Source: Cohnella sp. WQ 127256 | GTDB lineage: Bacteria; Bacillota; Bacilli; Paenibacillales; Paenibacillaceae | NCBI RefSeq assembly: GCF_024519285.1 | Contig: NZ_JAMZCY010000008.1 | Span: 124,001 to 188,000, forward strand | Length of the DNA stretch: 64,000 nucleotides | Direction of reading: 5' to 3' | Part shown: positions 9,058 to 17,671 of the stretch, piece by piece | Layout of the letters: every line of letters starts with the position of its first letter | Position numbering within the stretch: the first letter of the stretch is position 1 | Position numbers and translations under genes: made by a program | Notes under the pieces: model-generated | The model's database searches: none | The model's input: only the letters and a program-made list of their open reading frames with translations | Told to the model about the DNA's origin: nothing

Positions 9058-11793
9058 ATGAGAGAGAAACAAAATTTAAACGGTTCATGGAATTTTCAAA
9101 TAGATCGCAAGGGGCAGGGTGAAAGAGAAGCATGGTATGCCGAACAATTAGCGGAATCTCGCCAAGTTGAGGTACCCCATATTTGGCAAAGAGAAGAAGA
9201 TTACGTTCATTACTGTGGGGCAGCTTGGTACGAAAAGCATTTCATAGGGGATGAAATCCCAGCTGAGAGCAGCCAGTATATTTGTTTCGGCGCAGTCGAT
9301 TTTCAAGCGAGAGTATGGCTAAATGGTATTTATATCGGAGAGCATGAGGGTGGATTTACACCATTTGAGTTTGATGTTACTAGAGTCATCATTCCAGGGG
9401 GATCGAACCGCCTCACTGTCAGGGTATATGATCCACAAGATAACGCGGAAATTCCGATCGGTAAGCAAGGCAGCTGGTATACGAGGATCAGTGGAATTTG
9501 GCAAGAAGTGTTCTTGGAATTACGTTCTAATCGTTACATTAAGCATGTCCATATCACGCCCAAAATTGATGATGAGCTCATTAAGGTTGATGTAACTCTT
9601 TGTGGTCAGATGACTGACTTGCTAGTTGTTAAATATCTAGTTACGGATCACCTGAACACGGAGAACACGATTGCATTGATTAGAGGTACCGTGACGAGCG
9701 ACCAGGTCCAACAGGAAATTAAAATCAACGATGCAATCCTGTGGTCTCCGAGCATTCCTCATCTCTACGATATTGTCGTACAGATTAAAGACAGCCACAG
9801 CGATGTGATCATCGATGAATATAGCACTTCCTTTGGGATGAGGCAGATTGATTTCGCTGATGGGCAACTATTCCTAAACCATCAACCTCTCTATGTTCGC
9901 GGGGCTTTAGATCAAGCTTTTTATCCCGATACAATCTATGTCGCACCTTCGGACGAGTGGATACAGAATGAAATTCGGCTAGCCCAAGAGATGGGCTTTA
10001 ACCTATTGCGGAAGCATATTAAAATCGAAATCCCTCGTTACCTATATTGGGCAGATCGAATGGGAATGCTCATTTGGGCAGAACCGCCTAATGTGGTGAA
10101 ATGGTCGGCACAGAGCAGACAGAGATTCCACGCCGAGCTTCTAGGCATGATCGAGCGGGACTTTAACCATCCCTCCATTCTGATGTGGTCCTTGTACAAT
10201 GAGGAGTGGGGCTTGGAATGGGACTTAGCAAATGACGTCGTGAAGCAAGACCATGTAAAGGCGATGTATGACGAGATCAAGCAGATCGACCCGACTCGTT
10301 TAATCTGTGATAATTCCGGCTGGATCCATGTTAAGACGGATATTAACGATCACCATCGTTATTTTGTTCTACCTGAGCAAATTGAAGAGTGGAAGCTGGA
10401 CATCGATCAATACTTAGTCGGAAATCCGGAGGCCAATTACGTCAAGGGGTATGCACCACTAGGCGAGCCTATTATCGTATCCGAGTTCGGGGTATGGGGG
10501 CTGCCAAGTGTTGAAAAATTATTAGAGCACTACAAGGGTGAGCCATCGTGGTTTGCGAACTTGGGTGATGATACTCATCGCGAAGACTTCAAGATGCCTA
10601 ACAATGCAATAGAGAAGTTTAGTAAGTATCAGCTGGATCGGATATTCGGCAATATGGAAAATCTGGCTGTTCATTCTCAACGGAGAATGTATCGTGCCGT
10701 CAAGTCTCTTATTGAAGAGATGCGCAAGCGTCCGCAAATTAATGGATATGTCGTTACGGAATTTACGGACATTGAGTGGGAAACAAACGGTTGGTTAGAT
10801 TACACGAGAAAAATGAAATACGGCATGGAGCATGCTTCGGACTTTAACGGAAGTCTCATCGTAATGGCGGATCGGGTCAATCGAAATGTCTGGAGTGGGG
10901 AAATGCAAGCTTGGGACATCATCGTGTCCAATGATGATCTTCGACTGCTCCAAGGTGTAGTGAATTGGGAAATCCCAGGTACAGATGTATCCGGGAGTAT
11001 CGTGCTTAACGAAGGGAACCAAACCTTCGTGAAACTACCGGAAGCTATCTTGTTTACAGTACCGACGGTTGCCTCTTCCTCCTTTTATACTTTGAAGCTT
11101 ACCCTTGTCTTAGATGGATTAATCGTGGCTAGGAACGAGGAAGAGCTAACGATTTCTCCACGACAGAAAGCGACTATTCCGGTGACCGTATGCCCTTATC
11201 GGATGGGAGAGAATTTCTGTACCACTCTTGAAGAGAACGGTATGGTATTAACTAAAAATATCCCATCGGCAGAAGTTGTAATTACATCCGTACTGGATGA
11301 AGCTGTGCTTGAGTATTATAGAAACGGCGGTCATGTCGTGTTTCTGGCGGAAGAAGGAGATCATCTTTCGGACAAAGGGCAATTCACTTTCCGTGAGCTC
11401 GTACAAGGTGAAAGCTGGGATCGAACATCCTCATTTAACTATGTCGATCCAACCTTCTTCGATGGAATCCCGCTGCTTCATGAAATGGGATGGGAGATGG
11501 AAGGACTTTACCCGAAATACATCATTCCATTTAGTAATTATAATAAGCTTGGCGGAACGATGGGCCGGGTTGTCTATATGTTCGGTAACGAGAACATTAC
11601 GGAAACAAGCGAGATTATCTCGGGTTATTTCCAAGGGTGGATCGGACAAGCAGGTGGATCTCTACTCGTTCAGAGAAGTGCTCAAGGGAGTCTGACTTTG
11701 ACAACTTGGCAGTTGAAAAATAGCTATGGCTCGCATCCGATTGCAACGCAATTGATTCATTCCTTGATTTTGAATTGTAGGGCAGATATCTAA
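9058..11793 (+). CDS. Glycoside hydrolase family 2 enzyme (beta-galactosidase/glucuronidase type)
   Basis: Cytoplasmic enzyme of 911 aa with no signal peptide, so it should hydrolyse a beta-glycoside after import. In order: an N-terminal jelly-roll (LNGSWNFQIDRKGQG, then FQARVWLNGIYIGEHEGGF), an Ig-like domain, and a TIM barrel. Expected catalytic residues are present: acid/base Glu382 in SLYNEEWG and nucleophile Glu476 in IIVSEFGVWG. The C-terminal ~270 residues (after ~640) continue with beta-rich and possible Rossmann-like segments (AEVVITSVLDEAV, GGHVVFLAEEG) of unclear role. Twelve bases separate it from the permease gene, and a terminator follows. Exact substrate unknown. Confidence 0.92.
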   Translation: MREKQNLNGSWNFQIDRKGQGEREAWYAEQLAESRQVEVPHIWQREEDYVHYCGAAWYEKHFIGDEIPAESSQYICFGAVDFQARVWLNGIYIGEHEGGFTPFEFDVTRVIIPGGSNRLTVRVYDPQDNAEIPIGKQGSWYTRISGIWQEVFLELRSNRYIKHVHITPKIDDELIKVDVTLCGQMTDLLVVKYLVTDHLNTENTIALIRGTVTSDQVQQEIKINDAILWSPSIPHLYDIVVQIKDSHSDVIIDEYSTSFGMRQIDFADGQLFLNHQPLYVRGALDQAFYPDTIYVAPSDEWIQNEIRLAQEMGFNLLRKHIKIEIPRYLYWADRMGMLIWAEPPNVVKWSAQSRQRFHAELLGMIERDFNHPSILMWSLYNEEWGLEWDLANDVVKQDHVKAMYDEIKQIDPTRLICDNSGWIHVKTDINDHHRYFVLPEQIEEWKLDIDQYLVGNPEANYVKGYAPLGEPIIVSEFGVWGLPSVEKLLEHYKGEPSWFANLGDDTHREDFKMPNNAIEKFSKYQLDRIFGNMENLAVHSQRRMYRAVKSLIEEMRKRPQINGYVVTEFTDIEWETNGWLDYTRKMKYGMEHASDFNGSLIVMADRVNRNVWSGEMQAWDIIVSNDDLRLLQGVVNWEIPGTDVSGSIVLNEGNQTFVKLPEAILFTVPTVASSSFYTLKLTLVLDGLIVARNEEELTISPRQKATIPVTVCPYRMGENFCTTLEENGMVLTKNIPSAEVVITSVLDEAVLEYYRNGGHVVFLAEEGDHLSDKGQFTFRELVQGESWDRTSSFNYVDPTFFDGIPLLHEMGWEMEGLYPKYIIPFSNYNKLGGTMGRVVYMFGNENITETSEIISGYFQGWIGQAGGSLLVQRSAQGSLTLTTWQLKNSYGSHPIATQLIHSLILNCRADI

Positions 11794-11812
11794 TACTCGC
11801 TCAAATAATGCT

Positions 11813-11864
11813 AAGAAGCCTCAACCTCACTTTCTCCTTAAAGTAAGGTTGAGGCTTCTTTCTT
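11813..11864 (+). terminator. Terminator after the GH2 gene
   Basis: Long hairpin AAGAAGCCTCAACCT... / ...AGGTTGAGGCTTCTT followed by T-rich DNA. Ends the SBP-permease-permease-GH2 operon. Confidence 0.88.
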
Positions 11865-11907
11865 GAGACGTGAAGTTCAAATTCTATAGTAAAAATCCGA
11901 TATCGTA

Positions 11908-11936
11908 TTGACATTAAACGATTAGAATGATAAATA
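11908..11936 (+). promoter_or_regulatory. Sigma-A promoter of htpG
   Basis: TTGACA (11908-11913), 17-bp spacer, TAAATA (11931-11936). The predicted start point near 11943 is just before the CIRCE element. Confidence 0.7.
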
Positions 11937-11946
11937 ATAATAAGTA

Positions 11947-11973
11947 TTGGCACTCACTGTTTAAGAGTGCTAA
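11947..11973 (+). promoter_or_regulatory. CIRCE operator (HrcA binding site) upstream of htpG
   Basis: TTGGCACTC - 9 bp - GAGTGCTAA. This matches the CIRCE consensus TTAGCACTC-N9-GAGTGCTAA at all but one position and lies at the predicted transcription start of htpG. Confidence 0.9.
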
Positions 11974-12027
11974 AATCTAATGATACAACTTCAATTGGCT
12001 TGATATATCGAAAGGAGAATGATTTTC

Positions 12028-13908
12028 ATGGCAAAGAAACAGTTCAAAGCAGAATCTAAGAGATTGCTCGAGATGATGATTAACTCCATCTATACCCAGA
12101 AGGAGATTTTCCTGAGAGAGCTCATTTCCAACGCAAGTGATGCTGTAGACAAAATCTACTACAAGGCATTAACGGATGATCAATTGGTATTTAATAAAGA
12201 AGATTATTATATTAAAGTGACTGCAGATAAGGCAGCTCGTACGTTGACGATTACCGATACAGGGATCGGGATGACGAAGGAAGACCTGGAGAATAACCTC
12301 GGGATTATTGCCAAGAGCGGCTCTCTTGCGTTCAAGAAAGAGAACGAAGCTCAAGACGGTCATAATATCATTGGTCAATTTGGGGTCGGCTTCTATTCGG
12401 CATTCATGGTAGCGGACGATATTACGGTAATCAGTAAAGCGCTAGGCAGTGATGAGGCTTACAAGTGGGAATCCACAGGAGCTGACGGTTACACCATCGA
12501 GCCTTGTGAGAAAGACACTGTAGGTACTGAAATTACTTTGAAGATTAAAGAGAGCAATGAAGAGGAGCAATACGAGGAGTTTCTTGAGCAATATCGTCTG
12601 AAGGCGATCATCAAGAAATATTCGGACTTCATCCGCTATCCAATTAAGATGGATATTACAGGCAAGCGACCAGTAGAAGGTAGCGAAGAGGAGTTCGAGG
12701 ACTATTCCGATGAGCAAACCGTAAACAGCATGGTCCCAATCTGGCGCAAAAATAAAAATGAGCTGACGGATGCGGATTACGAAAATTTCTACACAGAAAA
12801 GCGCTATGGCTTTGATAAACCCCTTAAGCATATCCATATTAGCGTTGACGGTGCAGTGAGATATCAAGCGATTCTGTATATCCCTGAGAATACGCCATTC
12901 GACTTCTACACGAAGGAATACGAGAAAGGGCTCGAGCTATACTCTAACGGCGTATTGATCATGGATAAGTGCTCTGACCTACTCCCAGACTACTTCGGCT
13001 TCGTGAAGGGCATGGTTGACTCTGAGGATCTATCTCTTAACATCTCGAGGGAGCTACTGCAGCATGATCGTCAGTTAAAGCTAATCGCGAAAAATATACA
13101 AAGCAAAATCAAAGGTCAGCTGCAAGGCCTTCTCAAGGATGAAAGAGAGAAGTACGAGAGCTTCTACAAAGCTTTCGGCAGACAGCTGAAGTTTGGAGTA
13201 TACAACGATTACGGCATGAACAAGGATGTTCTGCAAGACTTGCTCATGTTCTACTCCTCTAAGGAGAAGAAGGTTGTAACGTTGGACGAATATATTGCGA
13301 GAATGCCTGAGGATCAGAAGTATATCTACTATGCTTCCGGCGAATCCATCGAGAGAATTGAGAAGCTGCCACAGACAGAGATGGTATCCGATAAAGGCTA
13401 TGAAATTCTCTACTTTACCGATGATATCGACGAGTTCGCGATCAAATCGATCATGAGCTACAAAGAGAAGGAATTCAAATCCGTATCAAGCGGAGATTTG
13501 GGCATCGAGCCGGACGCTAAGGATGAGCAGACGGAAGCGGAAGAAAACGAGAGCAAGGATCTTTTCGCAGCGATGTCGGAGTTCTTGTCGGGTAAAGTGA
13601 AGAGCGTTAGAGCTTCCAAGAGATTGAAGAGCCATCCGGTATGTCTATCAACGGAAGGCGAAGTTACAATCGAAATGGAGAAAATATTGAAGGCTATGCC
13701 TAACGGTCAGGATATTAAAGCCGATAAGGTGCTTGAGATCAACGTGAATCATGCGGTGTTCCAGTCGCTGAAGGATGCTCATGAGAAGGACAAGGAAAAG
13801 CTAAATCTCTATACGAGCCTACTGTACAATCAAGCGTTGCTGATCGAAGGCTTGCCGGTTGGTGATCCTGTAGAATTCACTAACGACATTTGTAAGGTTA
13901 TGGTGTAA
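12028..13908 (+). CDS. htpG: Chaperone HtpG (bacterial Hsp90)
   Basis: ATP-dependent cytosolic chaperone of 626 aa. The N-terminal GHKL ATPase domain has [11 protein letters not shown] (Mg-binding Asn), TDTGIGMT and [13 protein letters not shown]; the middle domain has LNISREXLQ-type residues ([13 protein letters not shown]); the C-terminal dimerisation domain follows a charged linker at ~490-510. The ATG at 12028 is preferred over 12019 because the AAAGGAGAA site ends only a few bases before 12019. Expected to be heat-inducible through HrcA/CIRCE. A terminator follows. Confidence 0.97.
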   Translation: MAKKQFKAESKRLLEMMINSIYTQKEIFLRELISNASDAVDKIYYKALTDDQLVFNKEDYYIKVTADKAARTLTITDTGIGMTKEDLENNLGIIAKSGSLAFKKENEAQDGHNIIGQFGVGFYSAFMVADDITVISKALGSDEAYKWESTGADGYTIEPCEKDTVGTEITLKIKESNEEEQYEEFLEQYRLKAIIKKYSDFIRYPIKMDITGKRPVEGSEEEFEDYSDEQTVNSMVPIWRKNKNELTDADYENFYTEKRYGFDKPLKHIHISVDGAVRYQAILYIPENTPFDFYTKEYEKGLELYSNGVLIMDKCSDLLPDYFGFVKGMVDSEDLSLNISRELLQHDRQLKLIAKNIQSKIKGQLQGLLKDEREKYESFYKAFGRQLKFGVYNDYGMNKDVLQDLLMFYSSKEKKVVTLDEYIARMPEDQKYIYYASGESIERIEKLPQTEMVSDKGYEILYFTDDIDEFAIKSIMSYKEKEFKSVSSGDLGIEPDAKDEQTEAEENESKDLFAAMSEFLSGKVKSVRASKRLKSHPVCLSTEGEVTIEMEKILKAMPNGQDIKADKVLEINVNHAVFQSLKDAHEKDKEKLNLYTSLLYNQALLIEGLPVGDPVEFTNDICKVMV

Positions 13909-13941
13909 TTCATTGCACATTGTATAAACAGGTTACACTAG

Positions 13942-13973
13942 AAACTCAAGCCCGCTGGGGCTTGAGTTTTTTT
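13942..13973 (+). terminator. Terminator after htpG
   Basis: AAACTCAAGCCC / GGGCTTGAGTTT stem with a short loop and T run. Confidence 0.9.
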
Positions 13974-13993
13974 GAGTCGTGCGAGACAAACGA

Positions 13994-14023
13994 TTGCAAC
14001 AAGACTTTCAAAAGAGTTAATAT
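13994..14023 (+). promoter_or_regulatory. Candidate promoter of the 135-aa gene
   Basis: TTGCAA (13994-13999), 18-bp spacer, TAATAT (14018-14023), located 50 bp before the start codon. Visual match only. Confidence 0.35.
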
Positions 14024-14072
14024 GGCTTATAAGTTACAAAGAATATAAGGCGGCTAGAGAGGGAGTAAGGAT

Positions 14073-14480
14073 ATGACAATCGAACAAGGCACCAAAGAAA
14101 ATCCATGGAAGCTGAAAACCCCACCGCAATCTTCAGAATATGAAATGTACAAAGGTGAGAAGGACGGGAAAGCCATCATCGTGTGTACAGTAGGGAAAAC
14201 AGTTCTGCATTATGATTATCGCTGCCTTGCTGATCTGCACTCCATGCTTAAGGAGCATGGGGACTGGATGGAGCTCGGTAGTGCAGACGAACAGAAGCCT
14301 GCTAAAGAGGGGACTGTCGAGGCATGGGGGCGTTCGCCAGATAATCCGGCAGGTGGCTGGTATGGCTTGAAAAAAGGATTTCGCGGAAGATTCGGGATGT
14401 ATATCCCACCGTTGATGGAAGAGTTAGGACTTGCGGAAGTCGAGCATAATCCAAGGAATAACCGGATGAGAGCGATTTAA
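14073..14480 (+). CDS. Conserved uncharacterised protein, 135 aa
   Basis: Small soluble protein with a distinctive conserved-looking core: ENPWKLKTPPQSSEYEMYKG at the N terminus, then DEQKPAKEGTVEAWGRSPDN, then GWYGLKKGFRGRFGMYIPPL. I recall similar proteins in actinobacteria and bacilli, probably a DUF6855-type family, but no function is known to me. No signal peptide or TM helix. RBS GAGGGAG lies 9 bp before the ATG. It has its own apparent promoter and a strong terminator, so it is monocistronic between htpG and the repeat array. Confidence 0.8.
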   Translation: MTIEQGTKENPWKLKTPPQSSEYEMYKGEKDGKAIIVCTVGKTVLHYDYRCLADLHSMLKEHGDWMELGSADEQKPAKEGTVEAWGRSPDNPAGGWYGLKKGFRGRFGMYIPPLMEELGLAEVEHNPRNNRMRAI

Positions 14481-14511
14481 CAGGAGCCGGAGCATGACCA
14501 ACTGTCCTAAT

Positions 14512-14563
14512 AAAAATAGCGATGAGACGTCTCTTTATTGACCGTCTCATCGCTATTTTTTTT
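14512..14563 (+). terminator. Terminator after the 135-aa gene
   Basis: 18-bp stem AAAAATAGCGATGAGACG / CGTCTCATCGCTATTTTT with a 13-nt loop and T run; symmetrical enough to work in both directions. Confidence 0.9.
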
Positions 14564-14585
14564 ATATTTAAGTTCCGTATCTCCG

Positions 14586-14807
14586 CTCCGCCAAGGCACT
14601 TTTATGGCCTTCGCACCCGGCCAACTCAAATTCTCGCTCCGCCAAGGCACTTTTATGGCCTTCGCACCAAGCCAACTCAAAATCTCGCTTCGCCAAGGCA
14701 CTTTTATGGCCTTCGCACCAAGCCAACTCAAAATCTCGCTCCGCCAAGGCACTTAAATGGCTTTCGCACCCGGCCAACTCAAAATCTCGCTCTGCCAAGG
14801 CACTTAT
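14586..14807. repeat. 51-bp tandem repeat array (4 full copies plus a partial)
   Basis: Copies at 14586-14636, 14637-14687, 14688-14738, 14739-14789 and a partial copy from 14790. The unit begins CTCCGCCAAGGCACTTTTAT and ends with CCAACTCAAAATCTCG; copies differ by a few substitutions only. Because 51 is a multiple of 3, several frames on both strands stay open, which creates spurious repeat ORFs. The array fills the gap between convergent genes (14481-14874) together with the terminator; nothing else was seen there. Confidence 0.93.
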
Positions 14808-14874
14808 TTTACAAGTGAAGTTGCATGCGGGTGTGGAACACCTAAGTAGCAACGATGTAAAGCATTAATTCCGA

Positions 14875-15867
14875 TTAAAGCATCAATTCCAGCCATTGCT
14901 CCTTCGTCACCGGACCGCAATAGAAGGGCAGGTCGATATCATCGAGTAGCGCACTTAACGCTGCAGCCTCATAGCGGACGCCAACGAACTTAGCCGCTAA
15001 TTCGCTGCTGTCACCCCGACCGAAGAAGTCTCCATAGATCGTTGCTCCCGCAATTACGCCTTCTTCTACTTGCAATCGGACATCGAACGTGCCTACTCCT
15101 TCGATCCGCTTCGTCTGACGCACGTTAAACGTAGGCGAACGTCCGTAGTTCCATTCCCAGCTCCGATAACGTTCATCCGCTAGCTTGTGTACACTTGCCC
15201 AATCTTGTTCGCTCAATTCATAGTAAGGAATTTCGTTCTCACCCTCGAAGAGGGAGGTGAGCAGGCTTTGCTTGAATTGCTCGATGGTCATCGGTTTAGC
15301 TAGAAATTCCGTAATGTTCGCAACTCTGCTGCGAATAGACTTGGTAGCCTTGGACACATACTTCTCTGCGTTTGCCTTCAGTGCAGAAACGATGTTCTCC
15401 ATCTCCGAGTCAAATAAGAGCGTGCCATGGCTAAACATTTTCCCTCTTGTGGAAAATTGGGCATTGCCAGATATTTTACGTTCGCCGACTTGAAGATCGT
15501 TACGCCCAGTTAATTCCGCCTCAACACCAAGCTTGCGAAGTGCTTCGACGACAGGTGCAGTGAATTTCTTGAAGTTATGGAACGACTGTCCGTCATCCTT
15601 CATAATGAAGCTGAAATTCAGATTACCGAGATCGTGGTAGACCGCGCCACCGCCCGAAAGCCTGCGGACGATGTGAATCCCATTCTGCTCCACGTATTCT
15701 GCGTTGATTTCTTCGACAGTGTTCTGGTTCTTACCAATGATAATCGACGGCTCATTGATGTAGAACAATAAGTAATCGTCATTGTCGGGCAGAGAACGCA
15801 ACACGTATTCTTCTAATGCCAAATTAAGCGACGGGTCGGTTATGTTATTGTTGCTGATGAAACGCAT
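14875..15867 (-). CDS. lplJ: Lipoate-protein ligase LplJ
   Basis: Cytoplasmic enzyme of 330 aa that activates free lipoate with ATP and attaches it to the lipoyl Lys of E2/GcvH proteins. Family signatures are clear: PSIIIGKNQNTVEEIN, RRLSGGGAVYHDLGNLNFSF (residues ~68-88), the adenylate-site KISGNAQ, and the C-terminal accessory domain with WNYGRSP. Length agrees with B. subtilis LplJ (331 aa). The start is supported by GGAGGG just upstream on the minus strand. Potential client in this window: OdhB (52305-53546). Confidence 0.95.
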   Translation of the reverse strand: MRFISNNNITDPSLNLALEEYVLRSLPDNDDYLLFYINEPSIIIGKNQNTVEEINAEYVEQNGIHIVRRLSGGGAVYHDLGNLNFSFIMKDDGQSFHNFKKFTAPVVEALRKLGVEAELTGRNDLQVGERKISGNAQFSTRGKMFSHGTLLFDSEMENIVSALKANAEKYVSKATKSIRSRVANITEFLAKPMTIEQFKQSLLTSLFEGENEIPYYELSEQDWASVHKLADERYRSWEWNYGRSPTFNVRQTKRIEGVGTFDVRLQVEEGVIAGATIYGDFFGRGDSSELAAKFVGVRYEAAALSALLDDIDLPFYCGPVTKEQWLELML

Positions 15868-16042
15868 GTATTTTCCCTCCGGAGTGCATGTTGACTTGTG
15901 AGAGGATTAACCCACATGCTCTTATATTACATCGCAACCAGGGGCCTGTCACTTTACAGCTAATAAAAACAAATGATAGTCACAGACGCTGATTTAGCTA
16001 TTTACATCTAATCCATATTTACATAACTTCTGTCCATTTACG

Positions 16043-17671
16043 TTATTGAATTCCCATGTCCTTAGCCTTAGCATTCACTTCTTCGATCATTCTATCGAGT
16101 CCCTTTGCCTTATACCCATTGATGATATCCTGCCAGATGACCTCTACGGGAAGTTTACTGATCATCACTCTGACCATGTCGTCGCTATCGAAAATCGTGA
16201 AGCTATCTTTAGTCGGGGTGGACATTTTCGTTAATCGAATGTCGAAATCCTGTTTGCTTGTCATTTTCAAAGAATAATCAATCAATTCCCGTTGGGCTGC
16301 GTGAGCGGCAGGAGAAATACCCGCGAATTCGGGATTTAGCTTAAACATACCATCCCAATGCAGCAGATTAGCAAGCGATGAGAAGGGCTTGTACTTCGTT
16401 AAAACGCTCTGTGAAGGATCGAAAACCGTAATTTTACCATCGCTTTTGGTGTAATCGACGTCCTTCAAACCGAAGCGTCTCATTTCCAGAAACTCGGGTG
16501 AGTTCATGTAGTTGAACAATTGCAGAATCCGTTCCATTTTCTTGTCATCGACTTTAGAGGAAATGTAGCTTTCGGACCAGAAGGTTCGAAAAATAGGATG
16601 ATACCGGTTCCCGTCCATAGCTTTCAACGGCTTCAGAATTTTGACTTTATCGTAAAACGCATTTTCAGCGGGATGCAGCTTCAACCATCGTTCTTTGTAA
16701 ATGCTGATGTCGACCGCCTGCATCGAACCTCCTGCCGTAATTAACGCGGCCGCTTGCCCCTGGGCGAATTTATCTCTTCCCATATCCCCTCGCGTGACCG
16801 GTAGATCAGGATCAATCAAGCCCGAAGTGTAGAAATCTCTAAGCAATTTCAAAGATTCGATCGAGTTTTTGGAGAAAACCGCGGGAATATACTTGCCGTC
16901 TTCTTTAATCCATTTGAAGTCGCTTCCGCTTCCATCGCTCGTTGCCGCCGGAGAACTGTACAGCCAGAACAACCCGCCGAGCAATAAATTTCCCACGCTA
17001 GTTAAACCAGTAATATGCTTGTTCTCGGGATCGTTGTCGACGATCGCTTTGAGCAGCGCCCTGAATTCTTCCCACGTTTCGGGCTCTTTCGTTATGCCTG
17101 CTTGCTGAGCAAGATCCCATCTGTAGATGACAATTCGATCCAATAGATTATAGTCAGTGCTGTCATACGTTTGGCGCGGTATAAAATAAAGCTTGTCGTC
17201 GTCCTTAAGGTCCTGCAGATCGGGAAAATTCAAATACTGTTCGAGGTAAGGATAAGCGGACAGATCACTCGGTAATGCTTGGATCACACCGCGATCCCGC
17301 CAATTCCGGTAGTATTGGGAATTCACCGCATCCACGGAGAATATATCGGGAAGCTGGCCCGATGAAGCCCACATCTGAATTTGCTGCACGTAGTTGGCTA
17401 CCGCAATAGGTACGGGTTTGATCGTAATGTTAAGCTTCTTCTCCAGCTCTTCAACTAACGGATCATCGTTCGTCATATTTTCTGCTAGATCCCATAACGC
17501 CACTGATATTTCCATGTGCTCGGATTGCGTTGGCATTCCTTTCGGATTTAGCGCTTTGGTCGTTTGGTCCTGGCGAGGCACGGACACGGAACGGCTGCAG
17601 CTTAGCGTCATGGAGGTGAACGATATGATGAGTAGGACAGAAGGGAGAAGTCTTTTTATCAGTCTTATCAC
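16043..17671 (-). CDS. Extracellular solute-binding lipoprotein in a two-component operon
   Basis: SBP of 542 aa, LplA/YtcQ-like in length. The N terminus is a signal peptide with a probable, slightly atypical lipobox (MTLSC, Cys25). The mature part shows SBP features (ISVALWDLAENMTNDDP, then VQQIQMWASSGQLPDIFSVD). Its start overlaps the stop of the response regulator by 4 bp (ATGA), so translation is coupled. It is the third gene of a kinase-regulator-SBP operon. No permeases follow on this strand; the divergent operon starting at 21169 has its own SBP. This protein could be a co-sensor for the kinase or feed the divergent permeases. Confidence 0.9.
   Translation of the reverse strand: MIRLIKRLLPSVLLIISFTSMTLSCSRSVSVPRQDQTTKALNPKGMPTQSEHMEISVALWDLAENMTNDDPLVEELEKKLNITIKPVPIAVANYVQQIQMWASSGQLPDIFSVDAVNSQYYRNWRDRGVIQALPSDLSAYPYLEQYLNFPDLQDLKDDDKLYFIPRQTYDSTDYNLLDRIVIYRWDLAQQAGITKEPETWEEFRALLKAIVDNDPENKHITGLTSVGNLLLGGLFWLYSSPAATSDGSGSDFKWIKEDGKYIPAVFSKNSIESLKLLRDFYTSGLIDPDLPVTRGDMGRDKFAQGQAAALITAGGSMQAVDISIYKERWLKLHPAENAFYDKVKILKPLKAMDGNRYHPIFRTFWSESYISSKVDDKKMERILQLFNYMNSPEFLEMRRFGLKDVDYTKSDGKITVFDPSQSVLTKYKPFSSLANLLHWDGMFKLNPEFAGISPAAHAAQRELIDYSLKMTSKQDFDIRLTKMSTPTKDSFTIFDSDDMVRVMISKLPVEVIWQDIINGYKAKGLDRMIEEVNAKAKDMGIQ

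Noticed and set aside
12442-12867. 141-codon minus-strand frame inside htpG
   Set aside because: Antisense shadow of a highly conserved gene.
14586-14807. CRISPR array
   Set aside because: Copies are directly adjacent with no variable spacers, and there are no cas genes.
14522-14852. Repeat-protein ORFs on both strands over the 51-bp array
   Set aside because: Open only because the repeat length is a multiple of 3; they overlap the terminator hairpin, lack an RBS and run in several frames at once.
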